Origin: Aurantiacibacter xanthus
Lineage (GTDB): Bacteria; Pseudomonadota; Alphaproteobacteria; Sphingomonadales; Sphingomonadaceae
Reading direction: 5' to 3'
Assembly (NCBI RefSeq): GCF_003584015.1
Contig: NZ_QXFM01000140.1
Coordinates: forward strand, 1-64,000
Length of the DNA stretch: 64,000 nt
Positions 8,375 to 17,887 of this stretch are shown here, one piece after another (the stretch's first letter is position 1; every line of letters begins with the position of its first letter). Made by a program: the position numbers and the translations under genes. The notes beneath the pieces were generated by a model, which ran no database searches, was not told the origin of the DNA, and was given only the letters and a program-made list of their open reading frames with translations.

Positions 8375-9204
8375 CAGCCGTAACGCCCTGTAATGTAGTC
8401 CTTCGTCCGCTCTTCCGCCGGGTTGGTGAAGACATCGGAGGTCAGACCGTATTCGACCAGATGGCCGAGGTGGAAGAAAGCAGTTCGCTGCGACACACGC
8501 GCCGCTTGCTGCATCGAATGGGTGACGATCACGATAGCATAGTTACCGCGCAGATCATCGATAAGTTCCTCGATCTTCGCCGTGGCGATCGGGTCGAGCG
8601 CGCTGCACGGCTCGTCCATCAGGATCACTTCGGGTTCGACCGCGATGGCGCGCGCGATACACAGGCGCTGCTGCTGGCCGCCCGACAGCGCAGTGCCGGT
8701 ATCGGCAAGCCGGTCCTTGACCTCGTTCCACAGGCCGGCGCGCTGGAGGCTCTTCTCCACGATCACATCGAGGTCGGCCTTGCTGTCGGCCAGCCCATGG
8801 ATGCGCGGGCCATAGGCGATGTTCTCGTAGATCGACTTGGGGAACGGGTTGGGCTTCTGGAACACCATGCCGACCCGTGCGCGCAGCTGCACCACGTCCA
8901 TCCCGCTGGCGTAAATATCCTCGCCATCGAGCGCGATCTCGCCGGTAACGCGCGCTGCCGCGATGGTGTCGTTCATGCGGTTGAGCGAGCGCAGGAAGGT
9001 CGACTTGCCGCAGCCCGAGGGGCCGATGAAGGCGGTCACATATTCGCTGAACACGTCGATCGACACCGAATCGATCGCCTGCTTCTCGCCATAGTAGACC
9101 GACACATCGCGCGCGGTCATCTTGGCGGGGCCGTGCTCGGCGCGCTCGGCATCGATGGAGGGCATGGCACCCCGCACCTTCGGGGCTTCCGGATATTCGG
9201 TCAT
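8374..9204 (-). CDS. pstB: Phosphate ABC transporter ATP-binding protein PstB
   Basis: 276 residues starting [12 protein letters not shown], chosen because its ATG overlaps the pstA stop by one base (TGATG). Walker A is GPSGCGKST, the signature LSGGQQQRL, Walker [14 protein letters not shown], and the switch histidine lies in VTHSMQQA. The characteristic PstB segment [19 protein letters not shown] is intact. It powers PstC/PstA import of phosphate. Confidence 0.95.
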   Translation of the reverse strand: MTEYPEAPKVRGAMPSIDAERAEHGPAKMTARDVSVYYGEKQAIDSVSIDVFSEYVTAFIGPSGCGKSTFLRSLNRMNDTIAAARVTGEIALDGEDIYASGMDVVQLRARVGMVFQKPNPFPKSIYENIAYGPRIHGLADSKADLDVIVEKSLQRAGLWNEVKDRLADTGTALSGGQQQRLCIARAIAVEPEVILMDEPCSALDPIATAKIEELIDDLRGNYAIVIVTHSMQQAARVSQRTAFFHLGHLVEYGLTSDVFTNPAEERTKDYITGRYG

Positions 9205-10463
9205 CACCATTTCTTCTCGAAGCGGTTGCGCAGGTAAATGGCGAGGCCATTCATCAGCAGGAGGAAGACGAGCAGGACAATGATAGCCGCGCTGGTGCGT
9301 TCGACAAACCCGCGGTCGATTTCGTCCGACCACAGGAAGATCTGCATCGGCAGTACGGTGGCATTGTCGGTAAAGCCATCGGGCGGGGTCGCAACAAAGG
9401 CGCGCATCCCGATCAGCAGCAACGGCGCGGTCTCGCCGAGCGCACGCGCCATGCCGATGATCGTACCGGTGAGAATGCCGGGCAGGGCGAGCGGCAACAC
9501 ATGGTGGAACACCACCTGGACCGGCGAGGCCCCGATGGCCAGCGCGCCAGCGCGGATCGAGGGCGGCACGGCCTTGATCGCGTTACGGCCCGAGATGACG
9601 ATCACCGGCATCGTCATCAGCGCCAGAGTCAGGCCGCCGATCAGCGGGGCCGAACGGAAGCCGGGGAAGATCGCCAGAAACACCGCCAGCCCCAGCAGGC
9701 CGAAGATGATCGAAGGCACCGCGGCGAGGTTGTTGATCGAAACCTCGATCACGTCGGTCCAGCGGTTCTTCGGCGCATATTCCTCAAGATAAAGCGCCGC
9801 GAGAACGCCAATCGGGAAGGCCAGCACGAGGGTGACGAGCATCGTCAGGATCGAGCCCTTCAGCGCCCCCCAGATACCCGCCAGCTGCGGGTCGGTCGCG
9901 TCGGAGCGGGAAAGAAAGCCGAGATCGAAGCGCTCGGCCAACTTCCCCTCTGCGGCGAGCCGCTTGGCCAGCGGTTGCAGTTCGACCTGCCCGTCACCGG
10001 CAAAGGCGGACGAGAGCGACTTGCTCGCAGGCAGCCAGAAGGTGGTCGTGTGGTTGAGGATCTTGGGGTTGGCGATGATGCTCTGCGCAACCGAGCGCCA
10101 GGCATCCATGTTCAACTCCTCGGCCGCTTCCTCGCCCAGGCTCTGCTGGGCCGAGAACTCGACCACTTCGGGCAGCCCCTGACTTTCGAGCGCGCGGATC
10201 TGCACCGCATCGGTCGCGGCATCGGGGTCAAGCGACAGCGCTGCGCCCGACAGGTCGACATCGACCCGCAGCTCGGCGCGCTGGAAACCGCCAAGGCCGT
10301 TGAGCGTCATCGTCACCAGCAGGAACAGCAGCATGGCGATTGAGAATCCCACCGCGGCCATGCCGAGATACTTGAAGCGACGCTCGGCAGCGTAGCGCTT
10401 TTTCAGCCGGGCGGCGAAGGCCGGGGTGCGGGTCGGGCCGAGCGTTTCGGTGGTGTCATTCAT
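9204..10463 (-). CDS. pstA: Phosphate ABC transporter permease PstA
   Basis: About 420 residues, longer than the roughly 290 of the E. coli protein, because an extra periplasmic stretch of about 130 residues (rich in D, E and Q) lies between the first membrane helix and the five-helix permease core. This extended form occurs in other alphaproteobacteria. The core carries the permease EAA-like loop ([20 protein letters not shown]). Starts at MNDTTE or, 9 bases upstream, at MKPMNDTTE; either overlaps the end of pstC. Confidence 0.92.
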   Translation of the reverse strand: MNDTTETLGPTRTPAFAARLKKRYAAERRFKYLGMAAVGFSIAMLLFLLVTMTLNGLGGFQRAELRVDVDLSGAALSLDPDAATDAVQIRALESQGLPEVVEFSAQQSLGEEAAEELNMDAWRSVAQSIIANPKILNHTTTFWLPASKSLSSAFAGDGQVELQPLAKRLAAEGKLAERFDLGFLSRSDATDPQLAGIWGALKGSILTMLVTLVLAFPIGVLAALYLEEYAPKNRWTDVIEVSINNLAAVPSIIFGLLGLAVFLAIFPGFRSAPLIGGLTLALMTMPVIVISGRNAIKAVPPSIRAGALAIGASPVQVVFHHVLPLALPGILTGTIIGMARALGETAPLLLIGMRAFVATPPDGFTDNATVLPMQIFLWSDEIDRGFVERTSAAIIVLLVFLLLMNGLAIYLRNRFEKKW

Positions 10464-11841
10464 AGGCTTCACGGAACCTCTTCACCACGCGCAGAGCTAT
10501 GAAGTTGAGCGCCAGCGTCACCAGGAACAGCACGAAGCCGAGCGCGAAGGCGGCGAGCGTGGTCGGATGGTCAAAGCTGCCTTCGCCGGTCAGCAGCGCG
10601 ACGATCTGCACGGTCACCGTCGTCATCGCTTCGAGCGGATTGGCGCTGAGGTTGGCGGCGGTGGAGGCCGCCATGACCACGATCATGGTCTCGCCGATGG
10701 CGCGGCTGATCGCCAGCATCACGCCCGCAACGATACCCGGCAGCGCGGCGGGAACCAGCACACGGCGGATCGTTTCGTTCTTGGTCGCCCCCATCGCGAG
10801 GCTGCCATCCCGCATGGCGGAGGGCACCGCAGCAATCGAATCGTCGGCCATCGAGGAGACGAAGGGGATAATCATCACCCCCATCACCAGACCTGCCGAA
10901 AGCGCGCTTTCGCTCGACGGGTTGGATACGCCCAGCATCAGCGCGACATTGCGGATCGCCGGGCCGATGGTGAGCGCGGCAAAGTAGCCGTAGACCACGG
11001 TCGGCACGCCGGCGAGCACTTCGAGCGCAGGCTTGGCCCAGGCGCGGAAGCGCGGGTTGGCATATTGCGTGAGGTAAATCGCGCTCATCATGCCGACCGG
11101 GATTGCCACGATCATCGCGATGATCGCGCCGATGAACAGCGTGCCCCAGAACAGCGGCACCGCGCCATAGCGGCTCGCGTCGATATGCTCGGTCGCGCTC
11201 ATCGGATCGGGATTCCACTGGACCCCGAACAGGAAATCGAGCGGCGACACCATGCCGAAGAAGCGCCAGGTCTCGAACACCAGCGTCGCGAAAATGCCCA
11301 GCGTGGTCAGGATCGCGACCAGCGAGAAGGCCAGCAGCACGCCCATCACCATGCGCTCGACATGGTTGCGCGCGGCCAGATCCGGCTTGAGGCGCAGGTA
11401 AACGTACACCGCCGAGGCCCCGGCAATCAGCAGGGCAATTCCGACGCCGATGAAGGTGTAGAATTGGCTCGATTCGGCATAGACCTGCGCCAGCGTGCGG
11501 GCCTCATCGTAGAAATTCGGTCCGCCCGGATTGCTGGCCAGATTGCGAGCTTCGGCAAGGATCGCCATGCGTTGCTGCCCGAAGGCGGGCAGGTCTTGCG
11601 CTGCCGGGCTATCGAGCACATCGGCCATCACAAGTTGAGATGAGATCGGTCCCCAGGCGAGCAGAAACAGCGCCATCGGCACCGCCACCCACAGCGCCGC
11701 GTACCAGCCAAAGTGCGAAGGCAAGGCGGAATGGCGCTTGGACGTGCTGTTGGCGCGGAAGGTCAGCGCCCGCGCACGCGCGAACAGCCAGGCGGCGAGG
11801 CCAAGGCCTAGAGCGAGCAGGATCGGCAGGGCTGGAGACAT
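10456..11841 (-). CDS. pstC: Phosphate ABC transporter permease PstC
   Basis: 461 residues with two N-terminal membrane segments, a soluble loop, a third segment, a further region and then the permease core with the EAA-type loop (TIRRVLVPAALPGIVAGVML). Like PstA it is the long alphaproteobacterial version. Partner of PstA in the membrane channel. It follows pstS by 18 bases and overlaps pstA, so the transporter genes form one operon. Confidence 0.93.
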   Translation of the reverse strand: MSPALPILLALGLGLAAWLFARARALTFRANSTSKRHSALPSHFGWYAALWVAVPMALFLLAWGPISSQLVMADVLDSPAAQDLPAFGQQRMAILAEARNLASNPGGPNFYDEARTLAQVYAESSQFYTFIGVGIALLIAGASAVYVYLRLKPDLAARNHVERMVMGVLLAFSLVAILTTLGIFATLVFETWRFFGMVSPLDFLFGVQWNPDPMSATEHIDASRYGAVPLFWGTLFIGAIIAMIVAIPVGMMSAIYLTQYANPRFRAWAKPALEVLAGVPTVVYGYFAALTIGPAIRNVALMLGVSNPSSESALSAGLVMGVMIIPFVSSMADDSIAAVPSAMRDGSLAMGATKNETIRRVLVPAALPGIVAGVMLAISRAIGETMIVVMAASTAANLSANPLEAMTTVTVQIVALLTGEGSFDHPTTLAAFALGFVLFLVTLALNFIALRVVKRFREAYE

Positions 11842-11859
11842 GCTGAGCGCTTCGTCCGG

Positions 11860-12888
11860 TTACTGGAAATCGGCGAGGGTGAGGGCGGGGCGGCTGGAGA
11901 TCGCCGCATCCATCTGCGCCATCTTCTCGGGCGGATTGGCGACCAGACCGACCTTGGCAAGCGGGCCATCGGCGGTCCAGCTGTCGCGCCAGACCTGCAA
12001 ATATTCCACCATGCCGGGGATCGCGCCGACATGGTCGTTCTTGACGTAGACGTAAAGCGGACGCGCACCGGGATAGGAGAAGCTGGCGATGTTCTCGTAA
12101 CTCGGCTCGACCCCGTTCATGGTCAGGCCTTTGAGCTTGTCGAGGTTTTCCTCAAGGTAGGAATAGCCGAACAGGCCGATGGTATCGGGGTTGCTCTCGA
12201 TCTTCTGCACGATCAGGTTGTCCTGCTCGCCCTGCTCGACGAAAGCGCCATCGGCGCGCACTTCGGTGCAGATGCGCTCCTCCTCCTCGTCGCTCAGCCC
12301 TTCGGGCAGAGGCCCGGCCTTGCATCCGGGGGTCAGTACCAATTCCTTGAGCGCGTCACGCGTGCCGGAGGTCGACGGCGGGCCATAGAGCAGGATCGGT
12401 AGATCGGGCAGCGAGGGATCGATATCGGACCATTTGCGCGCGGTCTGCTCCTCGCCATAAGGCCTCGCCGCCAAAGCGCGGTAGACGATCTCGGGGGTGA
12501 GATCGATCGTGATGCCATTGCGCGAGGCGGCAAAGGCAATGCCGTCCAGGCCGACCTGAATTTCCGTGATCGAGCTGACGCCGTTGGCGGTGCAGGTTTC
12601 GAACTCGCTTTTCTTCATCCGGCGCGAGGCATGGGCAAAGTCGGGCGTGTCGGGGCCGACCCCCTTGCAGAACAGCGAAATGCCCGCGCCCGACCCGATG
12701 GCCTCGATCACCGGCGAGGAATATTCGGGATAGGACCGGGCAAAAGTCTCGGCCACAACCTTGGCGAAAGGATAGACGGTCGACGAGCCGACGGCGCGAA
12801 TTCCGGTGCGCCCGGCGCCCGCATCCCCGCATGAAGACAGCAGCGCGCTGGCGGCAGCGAGAAGGATCAGGGCAGGTCTGGCGTGCAT
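11860..12888 (-). CDS. pstS: Phosphate-binding lipoprotein PstS
   Basis: 342 residues with a lipoprotein signal: hydrophobic LILLAAASALL followed by lipobox LSSC. The mature part carries PstS motifs VGSSTVYPF, EAIGSGAGI and the phosphate-loop segment PPSTSGTRDAL. It captures phosphate outside the inner membrane for PstCAB. I use the ATG at 12888; an in-frame TTG 12 bases upstream is an alternative. The 134 bases to phoR show no clean Pho box to my eye. Confidence 0.93.
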   Translation of the reverse strand: MHARPALILLAAASALLSSCGDAGAGRTGIRAVGSSTVYPFAKVVAETFARSYPEYSSPVIEAIGSGAGISLFCKGVGPDTPDFAHASRRMKKSEFETCTANGVSSITEIQVGLDGIAFAASRNGITIDLTPEIVYRALAARPYGEEQTARKWSDIDPSLPDLPILLYGPPSTSGTRDALKELVLTPGCKAGPLPEGLSDEEEERICTEVRADGAFVEQGEQDNLIVQKIESNPDTIGLFGYSYLEENLDKLKGLTMNGVEPSYENIASFSYPGARPLYVYVKNDHVGAIPGMVEYLQVWRDSWTADGPLAKVGLVANPPEKMAQMDAAISSRPALTLADFQ

Positions 12889-13022
12889 CGGCAATTCCAA
12901 TTCCTTCTGATCGCGGCCTAGCTCGTACAGGTTACGCGGAGGCTACAGCCAAGGTCGGCGATCAAAGCAACCCCCCTTTGCGCAACTCTTGGGGACTTTA
13001 CCCGTAAGATCTGTGTCGAAAT

Positions 13023-14207
13023 CTAGCCTTCTGTCACCAGCGGCAGCTTCACTTCCACGGTCGTTCCCTTGTCGACCTTGCTTGTGATGTCGAGCCGGCC
13101 GCGGTGGCGTTCCACAATATGCTTCACGATGGCAAGGCCCAGCCCGGTGCCGCCTTGCGCGCGGCTACGCCCCGGATCGGTGCGGTAAAAGCGGCGGGTG
13201 AGGTGCGGAATGTGCTCGGGCGCAATGCCTTCGCCCTCGTCGCGCACGGTGATGACGGCCATTTCGCGCGTACCATGTTCAAGCGTGACGGTGACCGGCT
13301 TGTCCGGCCCGCTGTATTTCATGGCGTTGTCGACCAGATTGCGCACCAGTTGTTCGAGCTGGCGCGAATCGCCGCGCACCTTGAACGGGCCTTCGGCGAT
13401 ATTGCAGACGAGCCGATCGATCCGGTTGGGGCCCGCCCCGTCGCGCGCGGCTTGGAGCAGCACCGGGCGCAGGTCGATCTTCTCGCGCGGCTGATCGTGC
13501 TTTTCGGCTTCGACCCGGCTCAGGCTCATCAGATCGTCGACCAGCGCCTGCAACCGCCGCGCCTCGCGCAGCACGGTGCCGTAGAACTTGCTGGCCTGCT
13601 TCGGATCGACGTTCTCGCCTTCATCCTCCAGCGTTTCCATATAGCCGATGATCGAGGCCAGCGGCGTGCGCAACTCGTGGCTGGCATTGGCGACGAAATC
13701 GGTATGCGCGCGGCTGACATCGGCTTCGGCAGTGCGGTTGACCAGTTCGATCAGGCAATAGCGCTCGTCGATGGGCTGACGCGCCATCTGCCAGCTCGAG
13801 CGGGGCCCGGTGAGGCCCTGCACGGTGGTCGAACCGCCCTTGGGCCGCGACAGCAGATCGACCGCCGCCGGATGGCGCAGCGCCACGCGCGCGTCCTGCC
13901 CGACAACGTGGGCGCCGATGGCTTCGCGCGCGGCGGCATTGGCGGAGATGATTCGATTCCCGTCGAGCATCAGCACCGGGAGGCCCGAATGCTCGATCAT
14001 GTCGCGCATGCCCGAACGGGTCAGCTTAACGCTGTCGGGTTCCTGCGGGCGCGGCGGCGGAGGAGGGGGCGTGAGCAGCCAAAGCGAACCGATCCACACC
14101 AGACAGGCCCCGGCAATAAGCCAGAAATCCATGCCTGCGGCGACCAGCACCGCGCCTGTTATCAGCGCGAGCGCAATTCCGGCATATGGCAGCGGGCGTC
14201 CCTCCAT
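13023..14207 (-). CDS. phoR: Phosphate regulon sensor histidine kinase PhoR
   Basis: 394 residues. Two N-terminal membrane helices and a proline run (PPPPPPRPQ) lead to a PAS-like sensor region, then the HisKA H-box (ANASHELRTPLASIIGYMETL), N-box (LVRNLVDNAMKYS), G1 (DEGEGIAPEHI), F-box and G2 (GGTGLGLAIVKHI). It phosphorylates PhoB when phosphate is scarce. First gene of the pst block; its start is 70 bases from the tRNA-Glu pair. Confidence 0.93.
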   Translation of the reverse strand: MEGRPLPYAGIALALITGAVLVAAGMDFWLIAGACLVWIGSLWLLTPPPPPPRPQEPDSVKLTRSGMRDMIEHSGLPVLMLDGNRIISANAAAREAIGAHVVGQDARVALRHPAAVDLLSRPKGGSTTVQGLTGPRSSWQMARQPIDERYCLIELVNRTAEADVSRAHTDFVANASHELRTPLASIIGYMETLEDEGENVDPKQASKFYGTVLREARRLQALVDDLMSLSRVEAEKHDQPREKIDLRPVLLQAARDGAGPNRIDRLVCNIAEGPFKVRGDSRQLEQLVRNLVDNAMKYSGPDKPVTVTLEHGTREMAVITVRDEGEGIAPEHIPHLTRRFYRTDPGRSRAQGGTGLGLAIVKHIVERHRGRLDITSKVDKGTTVEVKLPLVTEG

Positions 14208-14277
14208 GCTGTTTGCAACAGCACATGGTTCGCAGCTTGGCTAGGGAGAAGTTGGCAAGGGCCGGGATAAGTCCGGC

Positions 14278-14352
14278 TGGTGACCCCTACGGGAATCGAA
14301 CCCGTGTTTCAGCCGTGAGAGGGCCGCGTCCTGACCGCTAGACGAAGGGGCC
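14278..14352 (-). tRNA. tRNA-Glu (anticodon CTC)
   Basis: On the minus strand the gene begins GGCCCCTTCGTCTAGCGGTC, has anticodon CTC in the loop CCCTCTCACGG, T-arm GGGTTCGATTCCC, closes the acceptor stem with AGGGGTC, and encodes CCA. It differs from the neighbouring copy at only two positions: the first anticodon base and one D-loop base. Confidence 0.95.
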
Positions 14353-14383
14353 ATGCTGGCCGTGTAGTAAAGTCGCCTCGCGC

Positions 14384-14458
14384 TGGTGACCCCTACGGGA
14401 ATCGAACCCGTGTTTCAGCCGTGAAAGGGCCGCGTCCTAACCGCTAGACGAAGGGGCC
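14384..14458 (-). tRNA. tRNA-Glu (anticodon TTC)
   Basis: Same cloverleaf as the adjacent gene with anticodon TTC (loop CCCTTTCACGG) and GGTT in place of GGTC in the D-loop. CCA is encoded. The two genes lie in tandem 31 bases apart, evidently from a recent duplication followed by an anticodon change. Confidence 0.95.
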
Positions 14459-14512
14459 ATGCGCGAGGCGAGGGGCGCAATTAGGAGGGGTTTGGATTCG
14501 GGTCAAGCCCTC

Positions 14513-14541
14513 TTTGCATCTCTTCGCGAAGAGTGTGCAAA
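14513..14541 (-). terminator. Stem-loop directly after recJ stop
   Basis: A near-perfect palindrome: CTCTTC/GAAGAG around a GC centre, extended by TTGCA/TGCAA with small bulges. It begins on the base after the recJ stop codon. No U-run follows on the minus strand, so it may act as a 3'-end stabiliser or a processing site before the tRNAs rather than as a strong intrinsic terminator. Confidence 0.5.
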
Positions 14542-16323
14542 TTAGTCGGCCCAGGCCGCATCCTCCAGGTGCAGTTCGGCGGCCGGACGGCTGCCCCAGT
14601 CGTCGATCCTGGCGCGCCCGGCGAGGTGCAGCAGGCGGCCCTTGGCGCCGTGGAGCAGGGCCTGCCCCATGTCGCTTTCCGCCGCGCGGAAGGCGATCGC
14701 CTTGAACGAAGCCCCGTCCTGCCCTGAGGCGATGACACGCAGGTGATCGGTCCCGACCACGTCGGCCTTTACAAGGCGCACCGGGCCCACGGCCACGCGC
14801 GGTCCGGGCCAGCCCATGCCATATGGCCCCGCCGCTTCGAGCGAGGTCACAAGGTCGGGAATCAGCCCGCGCGGAGCGACCGCAATGTCGAGCAGCATGG
14901 TCTGTTCCGCGCTCGCGCGCGCCACGGCCTGGGCGAGCCTTTCGTCGAGCCACTCGGAAAAGCGCTCGAGTTTATCCACAGCTACGGTGAAGCCCGCGGC
15001 CATCGCATGCCCGCCACCGGCCACCAGCAGCCCTTCGGACCGCGCGGCAATGATCGCCGCGCCCAGATCGACGCCCTGAATCGAGCGGCCCGACCCTTTG
15101 CCTTCGCCGCTCTCTGCGTCGATGGCGATCGCAAGGGCAGGGCGGCCATGCTTTTCCTTCAGGCGACCGGCGACGATCCCGATCACACCGGGATGCCATC
15201 CGCTGCCCGCCACGGTGATCACAGCGCGGTTGTGCTGCGCGGCGATCTGCGCCTCGGCCTCTTCCTGCACCGAAGCCTCGATGGCGCGGCGCTCTTCATT
15301 GAGCTGCGAAAGCTGGGCGGCGATCTGGCGCGCTTCCTCGGGATCCTGTGTGGTCAGCAGCCGTACGCCGAGCGTCGATTCGCCGACTCGCCCGCCGGCA
15401 TTGATTCGCGGCCCCAGGGCAAAGCCGCAGTCGCTCGCCTGCGGGGCGGCTTTCAGGCGGCTCGCGTCGATCAGGGCGGCCATGCCGATATTGGCGCGCT
15501 TGGCCATGACCTTGAGCCCCTGCGCTACAAACGCCCGGTTCAGTCCGCGAATCGCGGCGACATCGGCCACGGTGCCCAAGGCCACCAGATCGAGCAGCCC
15601 CATCAGGTCGGGTTCGGGCCGGTCCTTGAAGTATCCGCTCGTCCGCAGCCGCCGCACCAGCGCCACCGCCAGCACGAAGGCCACGCCAACCGCCGCAAGA
15701 TGGCCGTGCGCGGCGGCCTCGTCGTCCTCGTCGAGCCGGTTGGGGTTCACCAGCGCCAGCGCGCGCGGCAGTTCGGGCGCGCACTTGTGGTGGTCGACCA
15801 CGATCACGTCGAGCCCGGCTTCGTGCGCCTCGGCCAGCGCTTCGAAGGCCATCGCCCCGCAATCGACCGTAACCACCAGCGTTGACCCGGCCCGGCCCAG
15901 TTCGACCAGCGCCGCGCCGCTCGGGCCATAGCCTTCGAGCAGACGGTCGGGGATATAGTGCCCGGCCTCCAGACCCAGCTGGCGCAGCAGCAGGATCAGC
16001 AGCGCCGAACTGGTGGCGCCGTCGACGTCGTAGTCGCCGTAAATCGTGACCTGTTCCTGTGCGACCACGGCTTCGGCCAAGCGCTCTGCCGCGCGGTCCA
16101 TGTCCCGGAAGATCGAGGGATCCGGCAGAAAGCCGCGCAGGCTCGGCTGACGGTGACGGTCGAGATCGTCAGGCGCGACCCCGCGCGAGAGCAGGAGCTG
16201 GGTGACGATATCGTTGGACAGGGCATCGGCAGGCGAGCCGAGGGCCATATTGCCGCCGCGCCACAGCCAGCGTTTGCCGGACAGCGACCGATCGACCCCG
16301 AGAACAGAAGCGCGGTTGTGCAT
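14542..16323 (-). CDS. recJ: Single-stranded-DNA-specific exonuclease RecJ
   Basis: 593 residues. The DHH phosphoesterase motifs are clear: GDYDVDGATSSALL, VDCGA, IVVDHHK, and the later GFALGPRINAGGR; the DHHA1 part has GGGHAMAAGFTV. RecJ degrades ssDNA 5'-3' in RecF-pathway recombination and mismatch repair. The start is chosen for the family N-terminus VLGVDRSLSGKRWLWRG. The next gene starts on the opposite strand about 195 bases away. Confidence 0.94.
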   Translation of the reverse strand: MHNRASVLGVDRSLSGKRWLWRGGNMALGSPADALSNDIVTQLLLSRGVAPDDLDRHRQPSLRGFLPDPSIFRDMDRAAERLAEAVVAQEQVTIYGDYDVDGATSSALLILLLRQLGLEAGHYIPDRLLEGYGPSGAALVELGRAGSTLVVTVDCGAMAFEALAEAHEAGLDVIVVDHHKCAPELPRALALVNPNRLDEDDEAAAHGHLAAVGVAFVLAVALVRRLRTSGYFKDRPEPDLMGLLDLVALGTVADVAAIRGLNRAFVAQGLKVMAKRANIGMAALIDASRLKAAPQASDCGFALGPRINAGGRVGESTLGVRLLTTQDPEEARQIAAQLSQLNEERRAIEASVQEEAEAQIAAQHNRAVITVAGSGWHPGVIGIVAGRLKEKHGRPALAIAIDAESGEGKGSGRSIQGVDLGAAIIAARSEGLLVAGGGHAMAAGFTVAVDKLERFSEWLDERLAQAVARASAEQTMLLDIAVAPRGLIPDLVTSLEAAGPYGMGWPGPRVAVGPVRLVKADVVGTDHLRVIASGQDGASFKAIAFRAAESDMGQALLHGAKGRLLHLAGRARIDDWGSRPAAELHLEDAAWAD

Positions 16324-16518
16324 TTGCGTTGCGCTAGGCGATAGGCGCGGATTGCGAAAGGCGATCGCCCGGTCCGTCTACAGATTTACCCTGCGCGCGT
16401 GGCTAGGTTTTGTGAACGTTTCGGGAGTAACTGCCGGGCTGAGGAGGAGCCGCGCGGCAACTGCGTGACTCGACCCTGAGCTTGGTTCACGCCAAGGTCC
16501 GAGCCTGAAGTGGAGGAG

Positions 16519-17295
16519 GTGAAGGCTATCGCCAGCGCCGGAAACCTGGACCTGCGGAATGACCGCTGCGCTGTCTCGCTAGTCTTCGCTGCGGGCACGC
16601 GGCCGCGTGCGTCCGCCATTGGGGCACTTGCCGCGAGGAGTGACAAGTTCGCCGTCAGCCATGATCCGCACAAGGTCAACGAGGTGGAGGAAGGCTGGGT
16701 CGAGCTGATTGCCAATGGTCTGACGTTCGACCTGACCGGTCTCAATCCTGAGCCGGCACAAGTCCGGCCCGAATGCGCCCACCTGTTCGGCCTCGCCGCA
16801 TCCGCTGAGCTTTCCGCTGGCGAACCCATCACCATCATGCCCGGACCGCATCTCGCCAGCGCGCGGACCATGTTCCCGGTGTTGCGGACGCTTGCCTGGC
16901 TCGGTGCGCTGCTCGCCGAACTGCCACAGGTGCGCGCGGTGGTCTGGCATCCGGCTCGTTCCTGGAGCGATCCGCATTACTTCCGCGCGTCGGTGTTGCG
17001 CTGGATCGAAGGCGGGGCGTTCCCCGGCCTTGGCCTCACCGCAATCGCTCCCACCGCCGATGGTGGCCTGACGAGCGAAGGGCTGGCCATTTTCACCGGA
17101 CAGGAACTGGTGCTCGCCCCCGAACTCGCCCGTGACCGTGCCGAGGGCGCCAAGATTGCGCTGCGACTGATAAACTGGCTCGCCGAGAGTGGCGGCGTCG
17201 CCGAAAGCACTTCGGTAATGGGGCCTTCGGGCGAGACGCTGAATCTCGTTCCCGACCGCGAAAAGCAAAATGTTAAGGTGACCGCGTCTTCCTGA
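16519..17295 (+). CDS. Conserved hypothetical protein of unknown function
   Basis: About 258 residues with no family I can name. It looks globular and soluble, with strand-rich beginning (CAVSLVFAAG), a segment HDPHKVNEVEEGW, and conserved-looking W and H residues in RAVVWHPARSWSDPHYFR. No signal peptide or membrane helix. I prefer the GTG at 16519 because GGAGGA lies just before it; a GTG at 16510 is possible. Codon use matches its neighbours. The next gene, an AHH nuclease, follows within a few bases on the same strand, so the two may be co-expressed. A function should not be inferred from that alone. Confidence 0.7.
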   Translation: MKAIASAGNLDLRNDRCAVSLVFAAGTRPRASAIGALAARSDKFAVSHDPHKVNEVEEGWVELIANGLTFDLTGLNPEPAQVRPECAHLFGLAASAELSAGEPITIMPGPHLASARTMFPVLRTLAWLGALLAELPQVRAVVWHPARSWSDPHYFRASVLRWIEGGAFPGLGLTAIAPTADGGLTSEGLAIFTGQELVLAPELARDRAEGAKIALRLINWLAESGGVAESTSVMGPSGETLNLVPDREKQNVKVTASS

Positions 17296-17299
17296 CCAT

Positions 17300-17878
17300 G
17301 TGGGAAGAGGTAGAAAAACCGGCGCCGCTGCTGTGGCAGGCGTGCAACCGGTCGTGCCTGCAAGGGCGCGGCGGCACTTGCCGTTCCGCTCGGTAAACCG
17401 GCGCGACACTCCCGGCTTTTGCCCGGATATGCAACGCCACCACCTGTTGCCGCGCCAATTGCTCTACGAGCCATGTTTCTCCGCGCTGATCGCAGCGCTC
17501 GGGCGCGAGCGCCTCGGCTATGACGACTTTCGCCGCAACGGACTTCTGCTCCCCGCCACCGAGCAGGCCGCTTTTGCTGCCCGCATGCCGCTCCATCGCG
17601 GCCCGCATCGGGCCTATAACGGACTGGTGATCGAACGGTTCGGGCAGATCGAGGAGCGCTGGTCGCAATTGCGCATGCGCGCGCCCGAGGTGGCACTCGA
17701 TGAAGCGCTGATGCGGCTGGACCTCCTGCGCAATGCGCTGCGCCGCAAGTTGCTCGGCGGCGGGCGGCGGCCGTACCGGCTAAACCGGCACGACCCGCTC
17801 GGCAAACTCGTGGACTTTACCGAACTCGACGCGATGGCCGACGCCCTGTGGTCGAGCAGCAGTTGTACGCAGCACTGA
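17300..17878 (+). CDS. AHH-type HNH/EndoVII superfamily nuclease
   Basis: About 190 residues. The core reads MQRHHLLPRQLL, then HRGPHRAYNGLVIERFGQIEE, which fits the AHH family of the HNH/Endonuclease VII superfamily: a histidine pair in the first strand and a later H-x-x-H/Y element. The family occurs as toxin domains but also as standalone genes in sphingomonads; this one is standalone, with no secretion module or obvious immunity gene. The start is uncertain: GTG at 17300 gives a long basic N-terminus, and homologous-looking sequence probably begins near HLPFRSVNRRDTPGF. Confidence 0.65.
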   Translation: MGRGRKTGAAAVAGVQPVVPARARRHLPFRSVNRRDTPGFCPDMQRHHLLPRQLLYEPCFSALIAALGRERLGYDDFRRNGLLLPATEQAAFAARMPLHRGPHRAYNGLVIERFGQIEERWSQLRMRAPEVALDEALMRLDLLRNALRRKLLGGGRRPYRLNRHDPLGKLVDFTELDAMADALWSSSSCTQH

Positions 17879-17887
17879 CCGCGCGGG

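Noticed and set aside
12889-13022. Pho box between phoR and pstS
   Set aside because: Only a weak CTGTAG/CTGTAC-like pair is seen on the minus strand; no convincing CTGTCA-type direct repeat.
17300-17878. AHH protein as part of a polymorphic toxin system
   Set aside because: No secretion domain, repeat scaffold or immunity candidate is visible next to it.
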